From positions 124,001 to 188,000 of the forward strand of contig JAABQD010000001.1 of assembly GCA_011391635.1 (NCBI GenBank): a DNA stretch of 64,000 nt. Direction: 5' to 3'. Positions 18,665-29,273 of the stretch are shown here, piece after piece. The notes beneath the pieces are model-generated. The model worked only from the letters and a program-made list of their open reading frames with translations, was not told the origin of the DNA and made no database searches. The first letter of the stretch is position 1. Each line of letters opens with the position of its first letter. A program made the translations under genes and the position numbers. Source of the DNA: Sulfurimonas sp. GTDB lineage: Bacteria > Campylobacterota > Campylobacteria > Campylobacterales > Sulfurimonadaceae.

Positions 18665-19423
18665 CTATGCAAGAGATAAAATTTCAGCTTTACCGTTGAT
18701 AACTGCAACAGTATGCTCATAGTGTGAACCGCGCAAACCATCGGCACTAACAACATCCCACTTATTTTCTAAAATAATTGGTTTTGAATCTTTCTGGCAA
18801 ATCATAGGTTCAAGACAAAAAACCATTCCGTTTTTAATCTTTGGACCTGCTTTAGCGTCCTTTCCATCTAAATAGTTTGGTATCTCTGGCTCTTCATGAG
18901 GCTTTCTGCCTATGCCATGACCACAGAAGCTATGGAGTGGTACAAAACCGCGTGCTTTAATAAACTTTTCCATTAAAAGAGAGAGCTCTTTAAAGCGCAT
19001 TCCCTCTTTAATCTCACCAATTGCATAATACAAAGTATCTTTCGCACAAGCAATCAACGCTTCATCCTCTTGAGTGATTATTCCAACTGGCACTGTAATT
19101 GCAGCGTCTCCAAAATATCCTTCGAGTTCAGTTCCGATGTCATACCCAATAACATCACCCTCTTGAAGTCTATAATCTGTTGGAATGCCATGAATGATTA
19201 CTTGATTGAGTGAAGTACAAACAGCACTTGGAAAGCCATAGAGACCTTTAAAAGAAGGCTTTGCACCTTGAGAGCGGATAAAATCTTCTGCCATAGCATC
19301 AAGTTCTTTGAGAGAAACTCCGACTTTTGTATTGATACGAAGAAGTTCTAAAGCTCCGCCAACAATTTTGTTGGCAGCTCTTAATTTTTTTATTTCATCA
19401 GATTTTCTAAGCGCAATGGCCAT
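18665..19423 (-). CDS. map: Methionine aminopeptidase type I
   Basis: Removes the initiator methionine. The 252-residue pita-bread fold shows the metal ligands in YDIGTELEGYFGDAA (two Asp), HSFCGHGIGRKPHEEP (His) and the glutamates in FCLEPM and HYEHTVAV. It lies between secY and infA. Confidence 0.97.
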   Translation of the reverse strand: MAIALRKSDEIKKLRAANKIVGGALELLRINTKVGVSLKELDAMAEDFIRSQGAKPSFKGLYGFPSAVCTSLNQVIIHGIPTDYRLQEGDVIGYDIGTELEGYFGDAAITVPVGIITQEDEALIACAKDTLYYAIGEIKEGMRFKELSLLMEKFIKARGFVPLHSFCGHGIGRKPHEEPEIPNYLDGKDAKAGPKIKNGMVFCLEPMICQKDSKPIILENKWDVVSADGLRGSHYEHTVAVINGKAEILSLA

Positions 19424-19425
19424 TT

Positions 19426-20688
19426 TTATAGACCAACCGCACTTAGTGTTTCATATTTGCTCATATAAATCTGAGCTTCTATTTTTCTCATAGTATCAAG
19501 TGCAACTTGAACAACGATTAAAACCGCTGTTCCACCAAAGAAGAATGGTACGCCCATTCCCTTGATAATCATAAATGGAAGTGTTGCAACAAGACCAAGG
19601 TAAAGAGCACCTGTAAAAGTCAATCTACTTGCAGTTTCATTTAAAAACTCTTTTGTAGCTTCACCTGTACGAATACCTGGAATAAATCCACCTTGTCTTT
19701 TTAAGTTATCTGAAATATCTTTTGCATTGAATGTAATGGATGCATAAAAGAATGCAAAAAATACAACAAAAAGAAATGTCAAAAAGTTAAAAAAATGACT
19801 ATTTGGGTTCAGTAAGTCAGCAATAGCCTGAATAGTAGGATTTGTACTACTCGATAAAACTGTCATAGGGAACATTAATATAGCACTAGCAAAAATAACT
19901 GGAATTACACCAGCTAAATTCACTTTAATAGGAATATAGTTCATAACTCGTTTATTCTGATTTTGCATCATAGTCTTTTTAGCATATGTAATAGGAATAC
20001 GACGCTCACCAAGTTCAACATAAATAATGACTGCAACTGTTCCAAAAATAAGAGCCAAAATAGCAATTACAGTGAAAAGATTCATTGCACCTGTATTAAC
20101 CATTGTAAATGTTTGACCTATAGCATTCGGTATTGCTGACACTATTCCAGAGAAAATAATAAGTGAAATACCATTACCTATACCACTTTGTGTAATTTGC
20201 TCACCTATCCACATTAATAACATTGTTCCTGCAAGCATAGAGACAGCAGAAAGAACAATAAATGTAGTATGATCCACTAATATAGCACTAGCTCCATTAG
20301 GTCCAGTTAAGCTTTGAAGTCCAACACTCACACCAACTGCTTGAATTATAGTAATTACAATAGTCGCATAGCGAATAATTTGCATATACTTAACCATACC
20401 ATCACGCTCTTTTTTCATTTGCCCTAAAGTAGGAAATGTTGCAGCCAAAAGCTCCATAATAATTGAAGCGGTGATATAAGGCATAATGCCAAGTGAGATA
20501 ATAGATAGTCTCTCAACAGCGTTACCACTGAACATGTTGAATAAACCTAATGCGTCTGATTGATGTGAGTCGAAGAATGAAGCTATAACAGCAGTATCTA
20601 CGCCTGGAACTGGCACATATGCCAGTAGGCGGTAGATAAATAAAAACCCTATTGTAATAAGTATCTTATTAACTAGATTTTTATTCAC
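19426..20688 (-). CDS. secY: Protein translocase subunit SecY
   Basis: Pore subunit of the Sec translocon, 420 residues with ten transmembrane helices. Signatures include the start of TM1 (FLFIYRLLAYVPVPGVD), LGIMPYITASIIMELL and RQGGFIPGIRTGEAT. It follows rplO by 1-2 bases in the spc part of the operon. Confidence 0.98.
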   Translation of the reverse strand: MNKNLVNKILITIGFLFIYRLLAYVPVPGVDTAVIASFFDSHQSDALGLFNMFSGNAVERLSIISLGIMPYITASIIMELLAATFPTLGQMKKERDGMVKYMQIIRYATIVITIIQAVGVSVGLQSLTGPNGASAILVDHTTFIVLSAVSMLAGTMLLMWIGEQITQSGIGNGISLIIFSGIVSAIPNAIGQTFTMVNTGAMNLFTVIAILALIFGTVAVIIYVELGERRIPITYAKKTMMQNQNKRVMNYIPIKVNLAGVIPVIFASAILMFPMTVLSSSTNPTIQAIADLLNPNSHFFNFLTFLFVVFFAFFYASITFNAKDISDNLKRQGGFIPGIRTGEATKEFLNETASRLTFTGALYLGLVATLPFMIIKGMGVPFFFGGTAVLIVVQVALDTMRKIEAQIYMSKYETLSAVGL

Positions 20689-20690
20689 GA

Positions 20691-21089
20691 TTAGTTACCA
20701 GTTGTAGTAATGTTTTCGTCTTTAATTTTTGATGCTAAATCTTTTGCAGTAGCACCAACCAATTTAACTTTAGTAACCATTGCACTGATTTTATGAACAC
20801 TACGGATTGATTCCATAGTAATTTCAGCCAGTTCAGCTATTGCACCAATTCTTTCAACATTGATTACATAAGGTTTTACTACACGAGAAGTAAATCCAAT
20901 TTTTGGTAATCTTCTTGCGAGTGGAGTTTGTCCACCCTCAAAGTTTCTTTTTCTACTACTGCCACTACGAGCAGTTTGACCTTTTCCACCACGAGTAGAA
21001 GTCTTACCCATACCAGAACCTTGTCCACGACCAACTCTTTTACGAGAAGATGTTGAACCCTCAGCAGGTGTTAAATTTTCAATACCCAT
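20691..21089 (-). CDS. rplO: 50S ribosomal protein L15
   Basis: A 132-residue protein with the Gly/Arg-rich L15 start ([25 protein letters not shown]). rpmD (L30) is missing between this gene and rpsE, as usual for the phylum. Confidence 0.98.
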   Translation of the reverse strand: MGIENLTPAEGSTSSRKRVGRGQGSGMGKTSTRGGKGQTARSGSSRKRNFEGGQTPLARRLPKIGFTSRVVKPYVINVERIGAIAELAEITMESIRSVHKISAMVTKVKLVGATAKDLASKIKDENITTTGN

Positions 21090-21092
21090 TTT

Positions 21093-21533
21093 CTATCCTT
21101 TTATACGAGACAATGCTTCGATTGTAGCACGCACGAGAGTGTTTGGATTGTTAGAGCCAATTGATTTAGTAAGAATATCTTTAACACCAGCAAGCTCAAG
21201 AACATGACGCGCAGCTCCACCAGAGATAACACCAGTTCCCTCAGATGCAGGCTTCAATAAAACACGACTTGCATTATATTTATGCTCGATATCATGAGCA
21301 ATTGTTGAACCTTTAATTTTAACAGTTGTTAAATTTTTAAAAGCATTATCAACAGCTTTACGAATAGCATCTGGAACCTCTTTAGCTTTACCAACACCAT
21401 ATCCAACAGTACCATTTTTGTTACCTACAACGATAAGTGCAGTAAAACGAAAACGACGACCACCTTTTACAACTTTAGTTACACGACCAATATTTACAAT
21501 TGATTCTTCAAATTCATCTCTATTGATTTCCAT
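21093..21533 (-). CDS. rpsE: 30S ribosomal protein S5
   Basis: A 146-residue S5 with the dsRNA-binding-like N-domain ([21 protein letters not shown]) and the C-domain ([16 protein letters not shown]). It is slightly short at the N-terminus relative to E. coli. Confidence 0.98.
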   Translation of the reverse strand: MEINRDEFEESIVNIGRVTKVVKGGRRFRFTALIVVGNKNGTVGYGVGKAKEVPDAIRKAVDNAFKNLTTVKIKGSTIAHDIEHKYNASRVLLKPASEGTGVISGGAARHVLELAGVKDILTKSIGSNNPNTLVRATIEALSRIKG

Positions 21534-21541
21534 CTTGGCCC

Positions 21542-21898
21542 CTAGAACTTAATTTCGTTAGCACGAAGTGCGTCACCAAATGCAGCGATAACGCCGTGAT
21601 ATTGGTATCCATTACGGTCAAATACAATCGAAGTGATATTTGCTTCTTTTAGTTTAGCAGCAAATGCTTCACCAAGAGCGGTAGCACCCTCTTTATTTGA
21701 TTTATGACCAGTTGACTTTGAGTGAAGTGCCGCTACAGTAGTAGCAGTTACATCATCAATCGCTTGTACACTTATATAACGATTTGAACGAAATACAGAA
21801 ACACGAGGAAGTGAAGCACAACCAGATATTTTTGCACGAATACGACGCTTACGCTTTAAACGATTAGCAACCTTGCTTTTTATTACTTTAGCATTCAT
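21542..21898 (-). CDS. rplR: 50S ribosomal protein L18
   Basis: A 118-residue 5S rRNA-binding protein with motifs [11 protein letters not shown] and [20 protein letters not shown] and the C-terminal [20 protein letters not shown]. Confidence 0.98.
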   Translation of the reverse strand: MNAKVIKSKVANRLKRKRRIRAKISGCASLPRVSVFRSNRYISVQAIDDVTATTVAALHSKSTGHKSNKEGATALGEAFAAKLKEANITSIVFDRNGYQYHGVIAAFGDALRANEIKF

Positions 21899-21911
21899 TT
21901 ATACTCCCCCT

Positions 21912-22448
21912 CTATTTTTTAGAAGTTTTACCGGCTTTACGCACAATAAACTCTTCCATATATTTAACCCCTTTACCTTTGTAAGGCTCTGGTGGGCGGA
22001 ATCCACGAATTTCAGAAGCAACTTGACCAAGAGCTTGTTTATCGTGACTTTTAATAGTAATAACATTTTTCTCAACAACTGCTTCCATACTTGCTGGTAA
22101 CTCATAATTAATATCATGAGAATATCCAAGTTGAAGATTCAATATATTTCCATTTACAGCAGCACGGTAACCAACACCATTAATCTCTAACTGTCTTGTA
22201 TATCCAGTTGTTAAACCAGTTACAATGTTTGCAGCTAAAGCACGGTAAGTTCCCCAAAATGCTCTATGTGTACGAGCATCTGATAAAGTAGCAAAAGTCA
22301 ATGTATTGTTTTCGATTGTGAAAGCTACATTCCCTTTTGTATCTAAATCAACACTATTTTTACCTTTAGCAAAAGTTATAACATTTCCATTTGAACTAAC
22401 ATTTATATCAGCAGTAAATTCTACTGGCAATTTTCCAATTCTTGACAT
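21912..22448 (-). CDS. rplF: 50S ribosomal protein L6
   Basis: A 178-residue protein with the L6 start MSRIGKLPVEF and the C-terminal signature RGFRPPEPYKGKGVKY. Confidence 0.98.
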   Translation of the reverse strand: MSRIGKLPVEFTADINVSSNGNVITFAKGKNSVDLDTKGNVAFTIENNTLTFATLSDARTHRAFWGTYRALAANIVTGLTTGYTRQLEINGVGYRAAVNGNILNLQLGYSHDINYELPASMEAVVEKNVITIKSHDKQALGQVASEIRGFRPPEPYKGKGVKYMEEFIVRKAGKTSKK

Positions 22449-22457
22449 GCTATCTCC

Positions 22458-22853
22458 CTACCAAACAGTACACATAACTTCGCCACCAATGCCAAGCTCA
22501 TATGCTTTGTCATTTGGTAGTACGCCATGTGATGTACTTACTATAATTGTTCCATAACCATTTTTAAAACGCTTAATCTCTTCTTTACCTTTGTAAACAC
22601 GACGACCAGGCTTAGAAACTCTTTTAAGTTCATTGATTACAGTTCTATCTTGCTCATTGTATTTTAATACAACTTTTATAGTTTTTTTAACGCCGTCTTC
22701 AACAACATTACAACTCTCAAGATAACCTTTTTCTACTAATATATTAGCTACAGCCTCAACACTCTTAGAGTGAACAAGTGTAGTAACATTTATTCTTCTC
22801 ATACCAGCATTACGGATACGAGTTAAAGCATCCGATACTAAATCATTAATCAT
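22458..22853 (-). CDS. rpsH: 30S ribosomal protein S8
   Basis: A 131-residue protein starting [17 protein letters not shown] with the S8 signature [18 protein letters not shown]8 is the translational repressor of the spc operon in E. coli. An 83-base gap separates it from rpsN, the longest inside the cluster, in which I see no clear signal. Confidence 0.98.
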   Translation of the reverse strand: MINDLVSDALTRIRNAGMRRINVTTLVHSKSVEAVANILVEKGYLESCNVVEDGVKKTIKVVLKYNEQDRTVINELKRVSKPGRRVYKGKEEIKRFKNGYGTIIVSTSHGVLPNDKAYELGIGGEVMCTVW

Positions 22854-22936
22854 TTATTTTCCTTGTTTGTGACTATTCTTAACTATAAAATATGTAGCTT
22901 CAAATAATTACTAATTATCAGAAGTTTCCTCTTGGC

Positions 22937-23122
22937 TTACCAAGAAGACTTTCTAACACCTGGGATTAATCCCTCATTTGCCATTTTTCTAAAACAAACA
23001 CGGCAAATTCCAAAGTCACGAATAACAGAGTGTGGACGACCACAAATCTGACAACGCGTGTAACCACGAACTTTGAATTTTGGCTCTCTTGCTGCTTTAG
23101 CGATCATTGACTTCTTAGCCAT
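22937..23122 (-). CDS. rpsN: 30S ribosomal protein S14, zinc-binding type
   Basis: A 61-residue S14 with four cysteines in CQICGRPH and CRVCF, a zinc ribbon (the C+ or type Z form). Its start overlaps the rplE stop. Confidence 0.98.
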   Translation of the reverse strand: MAKKSMIAKAAREPKFKVRGYTRCQICGRPHSVIRDFGICRVCFRKMANEGLIPGVRKSSW

Positions 23123-23667
23123 TAGTTGCTCCCTTTAGTAAAAGGCATACCCATTTTCTCTAAAAGAGCAAATCCAGCCTTATCAGAATCAGCAGTTGTA
23201 ACAACTGTAATATTCATACCATGAATTTGCATGATTGAATCATAAGTAATCTCTGGAAAAATTAATTGCTCTTGTAAACCAAAGTTATAATTACCACGAC
23301 CATCAAAACCATTTCTAGGAACACCACGGAAATCTTTCACACGAGGAAGTGCAATTGAAATCAAACGATCTAAAAAGTTGTACATGTTTTCACCACGAAG
23401 TGTTACACGAACACCAACTGGCATACCTTCACGAACTTTAAATCCTGCAACAGATTTTTTTGCTATAACAGTACTTGCTTTTTGACCAGCGATAGCTGTT
23501 ATAGTATCTTCAATATTTTTGATAAGTTTATTATCTTTCATTGCAAAACCAGCACCAACAGAGATAACAATTTTATCTACTGCAGGAACTTGCATAGGGT
23601 TTTTTATACCTAATTCAGCTTGTAATTCAGATTTTAAACCTAAAAATTTATCTTTTAAACGAGCCAT
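23122..23667 (-). CDS. rplE: 50S ribosomal protein L5
   Basis: A 181-residue 5S rRNA-binding protein with motifs [21 protein letters not shown] and [18 protein letters not shown]. Confidence 0.98.
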   Translation of the reverse strand: MARLKDKFLGLKSELQAELGIKNPMQVPAVDKIVISVGAGFAMKDNKLIKNIEDTITAIAGQKASTVIAKKSVAGFKVREGMPVGVRVTLRGENMYNFLDRLISIALPRVKDFRGVPRNGFDGRGNYNFGLQEQLIFPEITYDSIMQIHGMNITVVTTADSDKAGFALLEKMGMPFTKGSN

Positions 23668-23671
23668 CTAA

Positions 23672-23902
23672 TTATGCCTCCACTTTTCGTACATTTGAAA
23701 CATCTATAGGCATTTCTTTATTAGCAAAGCCACCTTTAGTGTTCTCTTCAGTTGGTTTGATAGCTTTTTTAGCTATTTTACAACCCTCTACGATTACCTT
23801 GTTTTTCTTTGGCATTACTGCTAAAACAGCGGCCTTAGTTCCACGGTCATCTCCAGCGATTATCTCTACGATATCGCCTTTTTTGAAATTAAATTTTGCC
23901 AT
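23672..23902 (-). CDS. rplX: 50S ribosomal protein L24
   Basis: A 76-residue KOW-domain protein ([24 protein letters not shown]), one of the assembly initiators of the 50S subunit. It is shorter than E. coli L24 (104). Confidence 0.97.
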   Translation of the reverse strand: MAKFNFKKGDIVEIIAGDDRGTKAAVLAVMPKKNKVIVEGCKIAKKAIKPTEENTKGGFANKEMPIDVSNVRKVEA

Positions 23903-24270
23903 TAAACAACCTCCGGCGCAAGAGATACAATTTTCATAAATCCAGCGTAACGAACTTCACGACCTACAGGTCCAAAGATACGAGTTCCTATTGGCTCTCT
24001 TTTGTCATCAAGTACAACTGCAGCATTATCATCAAAACGAATAAGAGAGCCATTTTCACGCTGAATCTCTTTTTTTGTTCTAACAATAACAGCTTTTACT
24101 ACTTTACCTTTTTTAACTTTAGAAGTTGGAGCCGCTTTTTTTACAGAAGCGATGATAACATCACCAACTGTAGCATAACGACGCTTTGAACCTCCAAGTA
24201 CCTTAATACACATAATCTCTTTTGCACCTGTGTTATCAGCTACATTTAAACGAGTAAACGCCTGTATCAT
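23902..24270 (-). CDS. rplN: 50S ribosomal protein L14
   Basis: A 122-residue protein starting [20 protein letters not shown] and ending with [12 protein letters not shown]. It overlaps rpsQ and rplX at single bases. Confidence 0.98.
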   Translation of the reverse strand: MIQAFTRLNVADNTGAKEIMCIKVLGGSKRRYATVGDVIIASVKKAAPTSKVKKGKVVKAVIVRTKKEIQRENGSLIRFDDNAAVVLDDKREPIGTRIFGPVGREVRYAGFMKIVSLAPEVV

Positions 24271-24521
24271 TATTCTGCTCCTGATACAATAGTTTTAAGT
24301 CTAAAAGATTTAGTCTTTGAAAGTGGACGACATTCGATTGCAATAATCTCGTCTCCAACTTTCACTTCATTACGCTCATCGTGTACTAAGTACTTTTTGA
24401 AACGCTTCACAACTTTATGGTAACGAGGATGCATTACACGACGTTCTACTAGTAATGATACTGTTTTATCGCCTGCAATTTTAACTACACTACCTTGAAT
24501 TTCACGCTTGTGTGTCATCAT
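24270..24521 (-). CDS. rpsQ: 30S ribosomal protein S17
   Basis: An 83-residue OB-fold protein with motifs [24 protein letters not shown] and [20 protein letters not shown]. Confidence 0.98.
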   Translation of the reverse strand: MMTHKREIQGSVVKIAGDKTVSLLVERRVMHPRYHKVVKRFKKYLVHDERNEVKVGDEIIAIECRPLSKTKSFRLKTIVSGAE

Positions 24522-24527
24522 CAGCCC

Positions 24528-24716
24528 CTAGTTTGATACTGCAGTAAGTGCAGTATTGATTCTAGCAATGTCTTTTTTTGTAACACTTAATTCATTAGTG
24601 TTAGTCAATTGCATCATCTTTTGTTTAATTTTTAAAGTAAAAAGTTCAGTTTTTTTTGCTTTAAGCATAGCTTGAAGCTCCACTGAATTTTTATCTGCTA
24701 AATCAGAATATTTCAT
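24528..24716 (-). CDS. rpmC: 50S ribosomal protein L29
   Basis: A 62-residue helical hairpin protein ([22 protein letters not shown]). It overlaps the end of rplP by 14 bases, which suggests coupled translation. Confidence 0.97.
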   Translation of the reverse strand: MKYSDLADKNSVELQAMLKAKKTELFTLKIKQKMMQLTNTNELSVTKKDIARINTALTAVSN

Positions 24717-25128
24717 TGTTCATCTCCGCAGTGATTATTTTTGTTTTAAATGGCAATTTGTGCATAGCAAGAGTTAATGCTTCACGAGCAAGTTCTTCAG
24801 GCACACCAGCCATTTCAAAAATGATACGACCTGGTTTAATGTTCATAACCCATTGATCAACTGAACCTTTACCCTTACCCATACGAGTTTCAAGAGGTTT
24901 TGCAGTTAATGGTTTCGCAGGGAAAACACGAATCCAAATTTTACCATTTCTTTTAATGTGACGTGTTGCAGTAATACGAGCCGACTCAATTTGACGAGAG
25001 TTAATACGACCTGCTTCCACAGCTTTAAAAGCAATGTCACCAAATGCTAACTTGTAGCCACTACGAGCATAACCACGATTACGCCCTTTCATAACTTTAC
25101 GATATTTCGTTCTTTTTGGCATCAACAT
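24703..25128 (-). CDS. rplP: 50S ribosomal protein L16
   Basis: A 141-residue protein starting [19 protein letters not shown], the conserved L16 N-terminus, which fixes the start. Contains [22 protein letters not shown] near the peptidyl transferase contact (split here: [17 protein letters not shown]). Confidence 0.98.
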   Translation of the reverse strand: MLMPKRTKYRKVMKGRNRGYARSGYKLAFGDIAFKAVEAGRINSRQIESARITATRHIKRNGKIWIRVFPAKPLTAKPLETRMGKGKGSVDQWVMNIKPGRIIFEMAGVPEELAREALTLAMHKLPFKTKIITAEMNNEIF

Positions 25129-25130
25129 GA

Positions 25131-25856
25131 TTATTCAGCCTTTGCGCTATCGCGTCTAGGAGCACGCTTCGGACGACGCGTCTCTTTATTAGTATTATTT
25201 TCTTCTTTTGCTTCTGCAGGAATACCTTTAGTAAGGACTTCCCCTTTAAATATCCATACTTTTACACCAATACAACCATAAGTAGTATGAGCTTCAGCAA
25301 AACCATAATCGATTTTAGCACGTAAAGTATGAAGTGGAACGCGTCCCTCTAAGTACCATTCAGTACGAGCCATTTCTGCTCCGCCTAAACGACCACTTAC
25401 AGAAACTTTAATACCTTTTGCACCAGAGCGTTGTGCACCTTGCATAACTTTTTTCATAGCACGGCGGAATGCAACACGACGCTCTAATTGAGTAGCAACA
25501 TTTTCAGCAACCAATTGTGCTGAAGTTTGAGCTTTTTTCTCTTCTTTGATATTTACAGCTACATCTTTACCTATAAGATTCTGAAGAGAAGTTTTAATCT
25601 TCTCAATATCAGCACCTTTTTTTCCAATGATGATACCAGGACGAGCAGCAACGATTGTTACGCGAAGTCTCTTAACTGTTCTCTCTATAATGATGTTAGC
25701 AACACCAGCATAGTAAAGTTCTTTTTTTAGATATGTACGAATCTTGTGATCTTCACCTAAAGCTGCTGGTGCAGTTTTAAAATTAGGAAACCAACGGCTT
25801 TCCCAATTTCTGTTGATACCAAGACGTAAACCAATAGGATTAACTTTTTGTCCCAT
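25131..25856 (-). CDS. rpsC: 30S ribosomal protein S3
   Basis: A 241-residue protein starting [18 protein letters not shown] with a KH domain ([14 protein letters not shown]) and C-domain ([18 protein letters not shown]). The last 25 residues form a charged Lys/Arg/Glu tail. Confidence 0.98.
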   Translation of the reverse strand: MGQKVNPIGLRLGINRNWESRWFPNFKTAPAALGEDHKIRTYLKKELYYAGVANIIIERTVKRLRVTIVAARPGIIIGKKGADIEKIKTSLQNLIGKDVAVNIKEEKKAQTSAQLVAENVATQLERRVAFRRAMKKVMQGAQRSGAKGIKVSVSGRLGGAEMARTEWYLEGRVPLHTLRAKIDYGFAEAHTTYGCIGVKVWIFKGEVLTKGIPAEAKEENNTNKETRRPKRAPRRDSAKAE

Positions 25857-25857
25857 A

Positions 25858-26175
25858 CTATTTACCCTCTACTTCTACTAATATATGTGCTGTCGGCTTT
25901 CTAATGCCTGATGCCATACCACGAGCTCTCGGACGAAATCTCTTAAGGACTGGACCATTGTCAACACGGCATGATGTTACAACACAATTTTCTGCTTCAT
26001 TACCACTATTCGCAACTGCAGATGCAAGAACTTTAGCAATAATTTTTGCTGCTTTATTTGGAGTAAATTCTAAAGCTGCTAATGCTTTTTCAGCATTCAT
26101 ACCTTGAATCTCTCTTGCAATAAGGCGAGACTTAATAGGTGAAACACGGATAAATTTTAATAATGCTCTAGCCAT
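25858..26175 (-). CDS. rplV: 50S ribosomal protein L22
   Basis: A 105-residue protein with [19 protein letters not shown] and the exit-tunnel loop [15 protein letters not shown]. Confidence 0.98.
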   Translation of the reverse strand: MARALLKFIRVSPIKSRLIAREIQGMNAEKALAALEFTPNKAAKIIAKVLASAVANSGNEAENCVVTSCRVDNGPVLKRFRPRARGMASGIRKPTAHILVEVEGK

Positions 26176-26177
26176 GA

Positions 26178-26456
26178 TTAACCTACCTTTTTCTGTACAG
26201 AACCTTTATGGCCCTTGAATGTACGAGTTGGTGCGAATTCACCTAATTTATAACCAATATGGTGCTCTGAAACATGTACAGGCACAAATTGGCGACCATT
26301 ATGAACATTGAATGTAAAACCTACCATGTCTGGTAGAATAACACTTCTACGAGACCAAGTTTTTATAGGTTTTTTGTTATTGTCCGCTTTAGCTTCAATA
26401 ACTTTTTTCATCAAGTGATCATCTACAAATGGACCTTTTTTTACTGAACGAGCCAT
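26178..26456 (-). CDS. rpsS: 30S ribosomal protein S19
   Basis: A 92-residue protein starting [19 protein letters not shown] with the signature [14 protein letters not shown]. Confidence 0.98.
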   Translation of the reverse strand: MARSVKKGPFVDDHLMKKVIEAKADNNKKPIKTWSRRSVILPDMVGFTFNVHNGRQFVPVHVSEHHIGYKLGEFAPTRTFKGHKGSVQKKVG

Positions 26457-26458
26457 TA

Positions 26459-27304
26459 TTAACCTACCCTTTTAGCATTTGGTTTACGGCGAGTAATAAT
26501 AAGTTTATCACTAGCTTTCTTACGACGAGTTTTAGAACCTTTCGTTGGTTTACCCCAAGGAGTAACTGGATGACGACCTGAGTTCGTTTTACCTTCACCA
26601 CCACCATGCGGGTGATCCACTGGATTCATTGCAGAACCACGAGTTTGTGGACGAATACCCATATGACGAGAACGACCAGCTTTTGCTATAACTATATTGA
26701 TATACTCTTCATTTCCAACAGTTCCAACAGTAGCTAAACACTCACCTAAAACTAAACGCATTTCAGAAGATGGCATACGAAGTGAAACATATTTCCCATC
26801 ACGACCCATAATTTGAGCTGAAGTACCAGCAGAACGAACCAATTGTCCACCCTTGCCAACTTTTAACTCAATATTATGAACAACTGTTCCAACTGGGATG
26901 CTTTTAAGTTTCATAGCATTTCCTGGCTTAACATCTAATCCAGTCTCTGCTGATGAAATTACATCACCTACATTCAAACCTTTTGGTTGAAGTATATATC
27001 TTTTGTCTCCATCTACATAGCTAACAAGTGCAATACGACAGTTACGGTATGGATCATACTCAATAGCTGCAACTGTACCAGGAATACCAAATTTATCTCT
27101 TTTGAAATCTATGATACGGTAAAGTTTTTTAGCACCTGCTTCTTTATGACGAGATGTTATACGACCATTATTGTTACGACCAGCATGTGCAGGAAGTTTT
27201 ACTAATAATGAACGAACACTTGCTTTTGCAGTAATGTCTGAATTATCAACATTTGTATAAAAGCGACGACTTGGTGTTGTTGGTTTATAAGATTTCATTG
27301 CCAT
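26459..27304 (-). CDS. rplB: 50S ribosomal protein L2
   Basis: A 281-residue protein with the conserved peptidyl-transferase-region sequence [15 protein letters not shown] and start [15 protein letters not shown]. Confidence 0.98.
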   Translation of the reverse strand: MAMKSYKPTTPSRRFYTNVDNSDITAKASVRSLLVKLPAHAGRNNNGRITSRHKEAGAKKLYRIIDFKRDKFGIPGTVAAIEYDPYRNCRIALVSYVDGDKRYILQPKGLNVGDVISSAETGLDVKPGNAMKLKSIPVGTVVHNIELKVGKGGQLVRSAGTSAQIMGRDGKYVSLRMPSSEMRLVLGECLATVGTVGNEEYINIVIAKAGRSRHMGIRPQTRGSAMNPVDHPHGGGEGKTNSGRHPVTPWGKPTKGSKTRRKKASDKLIITRRKPNAKRVG

Positions 27305-27305
27305 A

Positions 27306-27587
27306 TTAAACCGCCAAACTTTCTATTTGTGCACCCTCAGGTAATTTAACATAAAACTTTTTGAAGTTATTTTGTTTACCAGCTACACCACGGAATTTCT
27401 TAACTTTTCCGCTTTGATTAAGTGAGTTAATGTTTGTAGGAATAATTCCAAAATACTCACGAAAAACCTCTTTAAGACCCATTTTCGTCATACGAGGAGA
27501 AGTTTGAACAACGATTACACCGTCTTCTTGCATTGCAAGAGTCTTCTCTGTATATATAATTGACTTTATATCTGTAATATCTGCCAT
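27306..27587 (-). CDS. rplW: 50S ribosomal protein L23
   Basis: A 93-residue protein ([20 protein letters not shown]) that sits at the tunnel exit and docks trigger factor and SRP. Overlaps rplD by one base. Confidence 0.97.
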   Translation of the reverse strand: MADITDIKSIIYTEKTLAMQEDGVIVVQTSPRMTKMGLKEVFREYFGIIPTNINSLNQSGKVKKFRGVAGKQNNFKKFYVKLPEGAQIESLAV

Positions 27588-28201
27588 TACTTAGCCTCAC
27601 TTACAAGATTTTCCCAAACTGCTTTTTCGATCACAATTGAACGATAATTAGCAGCCAAGAAAGCATTTAACTCATTAGATTCTATTACATATGAAGCAGC
27701 GATATTTTCAAATGCTAAATATGTTGGTTCATCAAGAACAGACTTAACTAAAAGTACATCTCTTTGATTAAGTTGTTTAAACATTGCATACGCATCTTTT
27801 GTTTTACCAGAAGCTACTTCAATGCTATCTACGATAAAAAGCGTGCCATTTTCTGCATGCTCATTCAAAGCAAAATTTAAAGCAAGTTTTTTTTGCTTTT
27901 TATTTACTTTTAAATCATAGTTACGGTTGTTTGAAGGACCAAATGCTTGACCCCCACCAACAAAAACAGGAGAACGACGAGAACCTGCACGAGCACGTCC
28001 GCCACCTTTTTGAGCCCATGGCTTTTTACCACCACCACGCACACCTGCACGAGTTAAAGCAGTTGCACTGTTAGCACGCTGTGCTGCTTGAGCTGATTTA
28101 ACATACAAGTAAAGGTTATGCGGGTTAATACCTGCAAAACTCTCTGGTAATGCTAACTCAGAAGCTCTTTCCATTTTTTCATTAAGAACAATTGCGTTCA
28201 T
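27587..28201 (-). CDS. rplD: 50S ribosomal protein L4
   Basis: A 204-residue protein with the tunnel-loop motif [21 protein letters not shown]. In E. coli L4 is the regulator of the S10 operon. Confidence 0.98.
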   Translation of the reverse strand: MNAIVLNEKMERASELALPESFAGINPHNLYLYVKSAQAAQRANSATALTRAGVRGGGKKPWAQKGGGRARAGSRRSPVFVGGGQAFGPSNNRNYDLKVNKKQKKLALNFALNEHAENGTLFIVDSIEVASGKTKDAYAMFKQLNQRDVLLVKSVLDEPTYLAFENIAASYVIESNELNAFLAANYRSIVIEKAVWENLVSEAK

Positions 28202-28776
28202 TATTTAGCTACCTTTACACGACCTAAAGCACCATTAGCACCTGAAACAGAGCCAGCTACTACTAAGATTTTATTCTCAGCATCGTAAGAGATTATTTCA
28301 TTTTTAACACTATTTTTTGTGTTACCGTATTGTCCAGGCATTTTTTTACCCTTCATTACACGACCTGGCCACTCAGCATTACCGATAGAACCTGTTCTAC
28401 GACCAAATCTATGACCGTGTTCCGCAGGACCACCACTAAAATTCCAACGCTTCATAGCACCCGTAAAACCGCGACCTTTTGTATTAAAAGACGCTTTAAT
28501 TACTTTTGCTTCACTTAATGGAGCTAGATCTAAATCACCAGCTTCACTGTTTGCTACATCCATTGTAGCGAAACGATTAAATTCACTTGAAAGACTATAC
28601 TTTTTTTGTTGTCCTTCAATTGCTTTATTCACTTTTTTACCACGATTGTAAGCTACAATTGCAGTCCCTTCGTTCACTTCACATACCTTAGCATCTAATA
28701 CTCTTAAAAGAGTAACAGCTTTACTAGGAACCGTGATAGTACGACTCATACCTATTTTTTCAACAATATATTCCAT
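28201..28776 (-). CDS. rplC: 50S ribosomal protein L3
   Basis: A 191-residue protein with the L3 signature ([22 protein letters not shown]). The start at 28776 ([14 protein letters not shown]) has GGAGAGGG just upstream; a farther in-frame ATG at 28830 overlaps rpsJ and gives an unrelated leader, so it is rejected. Confidence 0.97.
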   Translation of the reverse strand: MEYIVEKIGMSRTITVPSKAVTLLRVLDAKVCEVNEGTAIVAYNRGKKVNKAIEGQQKKYSLSSEFNRFATMDVANSEAGDLDLAPLSEAKVIKASFNTKGRGFTGAMKRWNFSGGPAEHGHRFGRRTGSIGNAEWPGRVMKGKKMPGQYGNTKNSVKNEIISYDAENKILVVAGSVSGANGALGRVKVAK

Positions 28777-28786
28777 GACCCTCTCC

Positions 28787-29098
28787 TTACTTATCCATAG
28801 AGCGGACTTCAACATCCACTTCCGGTGCAAGATCTAGTTTCATAAGAGAATCAACTGTTTCTGGCGTAGCAGATACGATATCGATAACTCTAGCATGCAT
28901 ACGGATTTCAAACTGCTCACGAGAACTTTTGTTAATGTGTGGAGATTTGATTACCGTATATTTACGAATCTTTGTTGGCAAAGGGATTGGGCCACGAATT
29001 ACCGCACCTGTACGCTTTACAGCCTCAACTATTGATGCAACTGATCTATCAAGAACACGATGATCGTACGCTTTCAATTTTAAACGAATTTTTTCCAT
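28787..29098 (-). CDS. rpsJ: 30S ribosomal protein S10 (also NusE)
   Basis: A 103-residue protein starting [19 protein letters not shown]. It is the first gene of the S10-spc cluster and, as NusE, also an antitermination factor. Confidence 0.98.
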   Translation of the reverse strand: MEKIRLKLKAYDHRVLDRSVASIVEAVKRTGAVIRGPIPLPTKIRKYTVIKSPHINKSSREQFEIRMHARVIDIVSATPETVDSLMKLDLAPEVDVEVRSMDK

Positions 29099-29153
29099 GT
29101 TTTTCCTTCTAAAGAACTCGTCAGGTCTTGCCTAACTATTTTAAGGGACGCGA

Positions 29154-29182
29154 ATTGTACCAAAAGAAAAGCTGATATACAA
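29154..29182 (-). promoter_or_regulatory. Promoter of the S10-spc ribosomal operon
   Basis: On the minus strand TTGTAT (29177-29182), a 17-base spacer and TACAAT (29154-29159) lie about 55 bases before rpsJ. No other comparable promoter is seen inside the cluster, so it may drive most of the 19 genes to infA. Confidence 0.6.
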
Positions 29183-29273
29183 GGTTTTAGGGGATAAAAA
29201 TAAGAAATTATAAAAATTTACTTCCTTTTAATAAGGAAATGATAAAATTGCAGATACTTTTTTTGGAGAGATT

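Noticed and set aside
28830-29273. S10 leader regulated by L4 as in E. coli
   Set aside because: The leader between the probable promoter and rpsJ is only about 55 bases, too short for the E. coli-type structure, and no such hairpins were seen.
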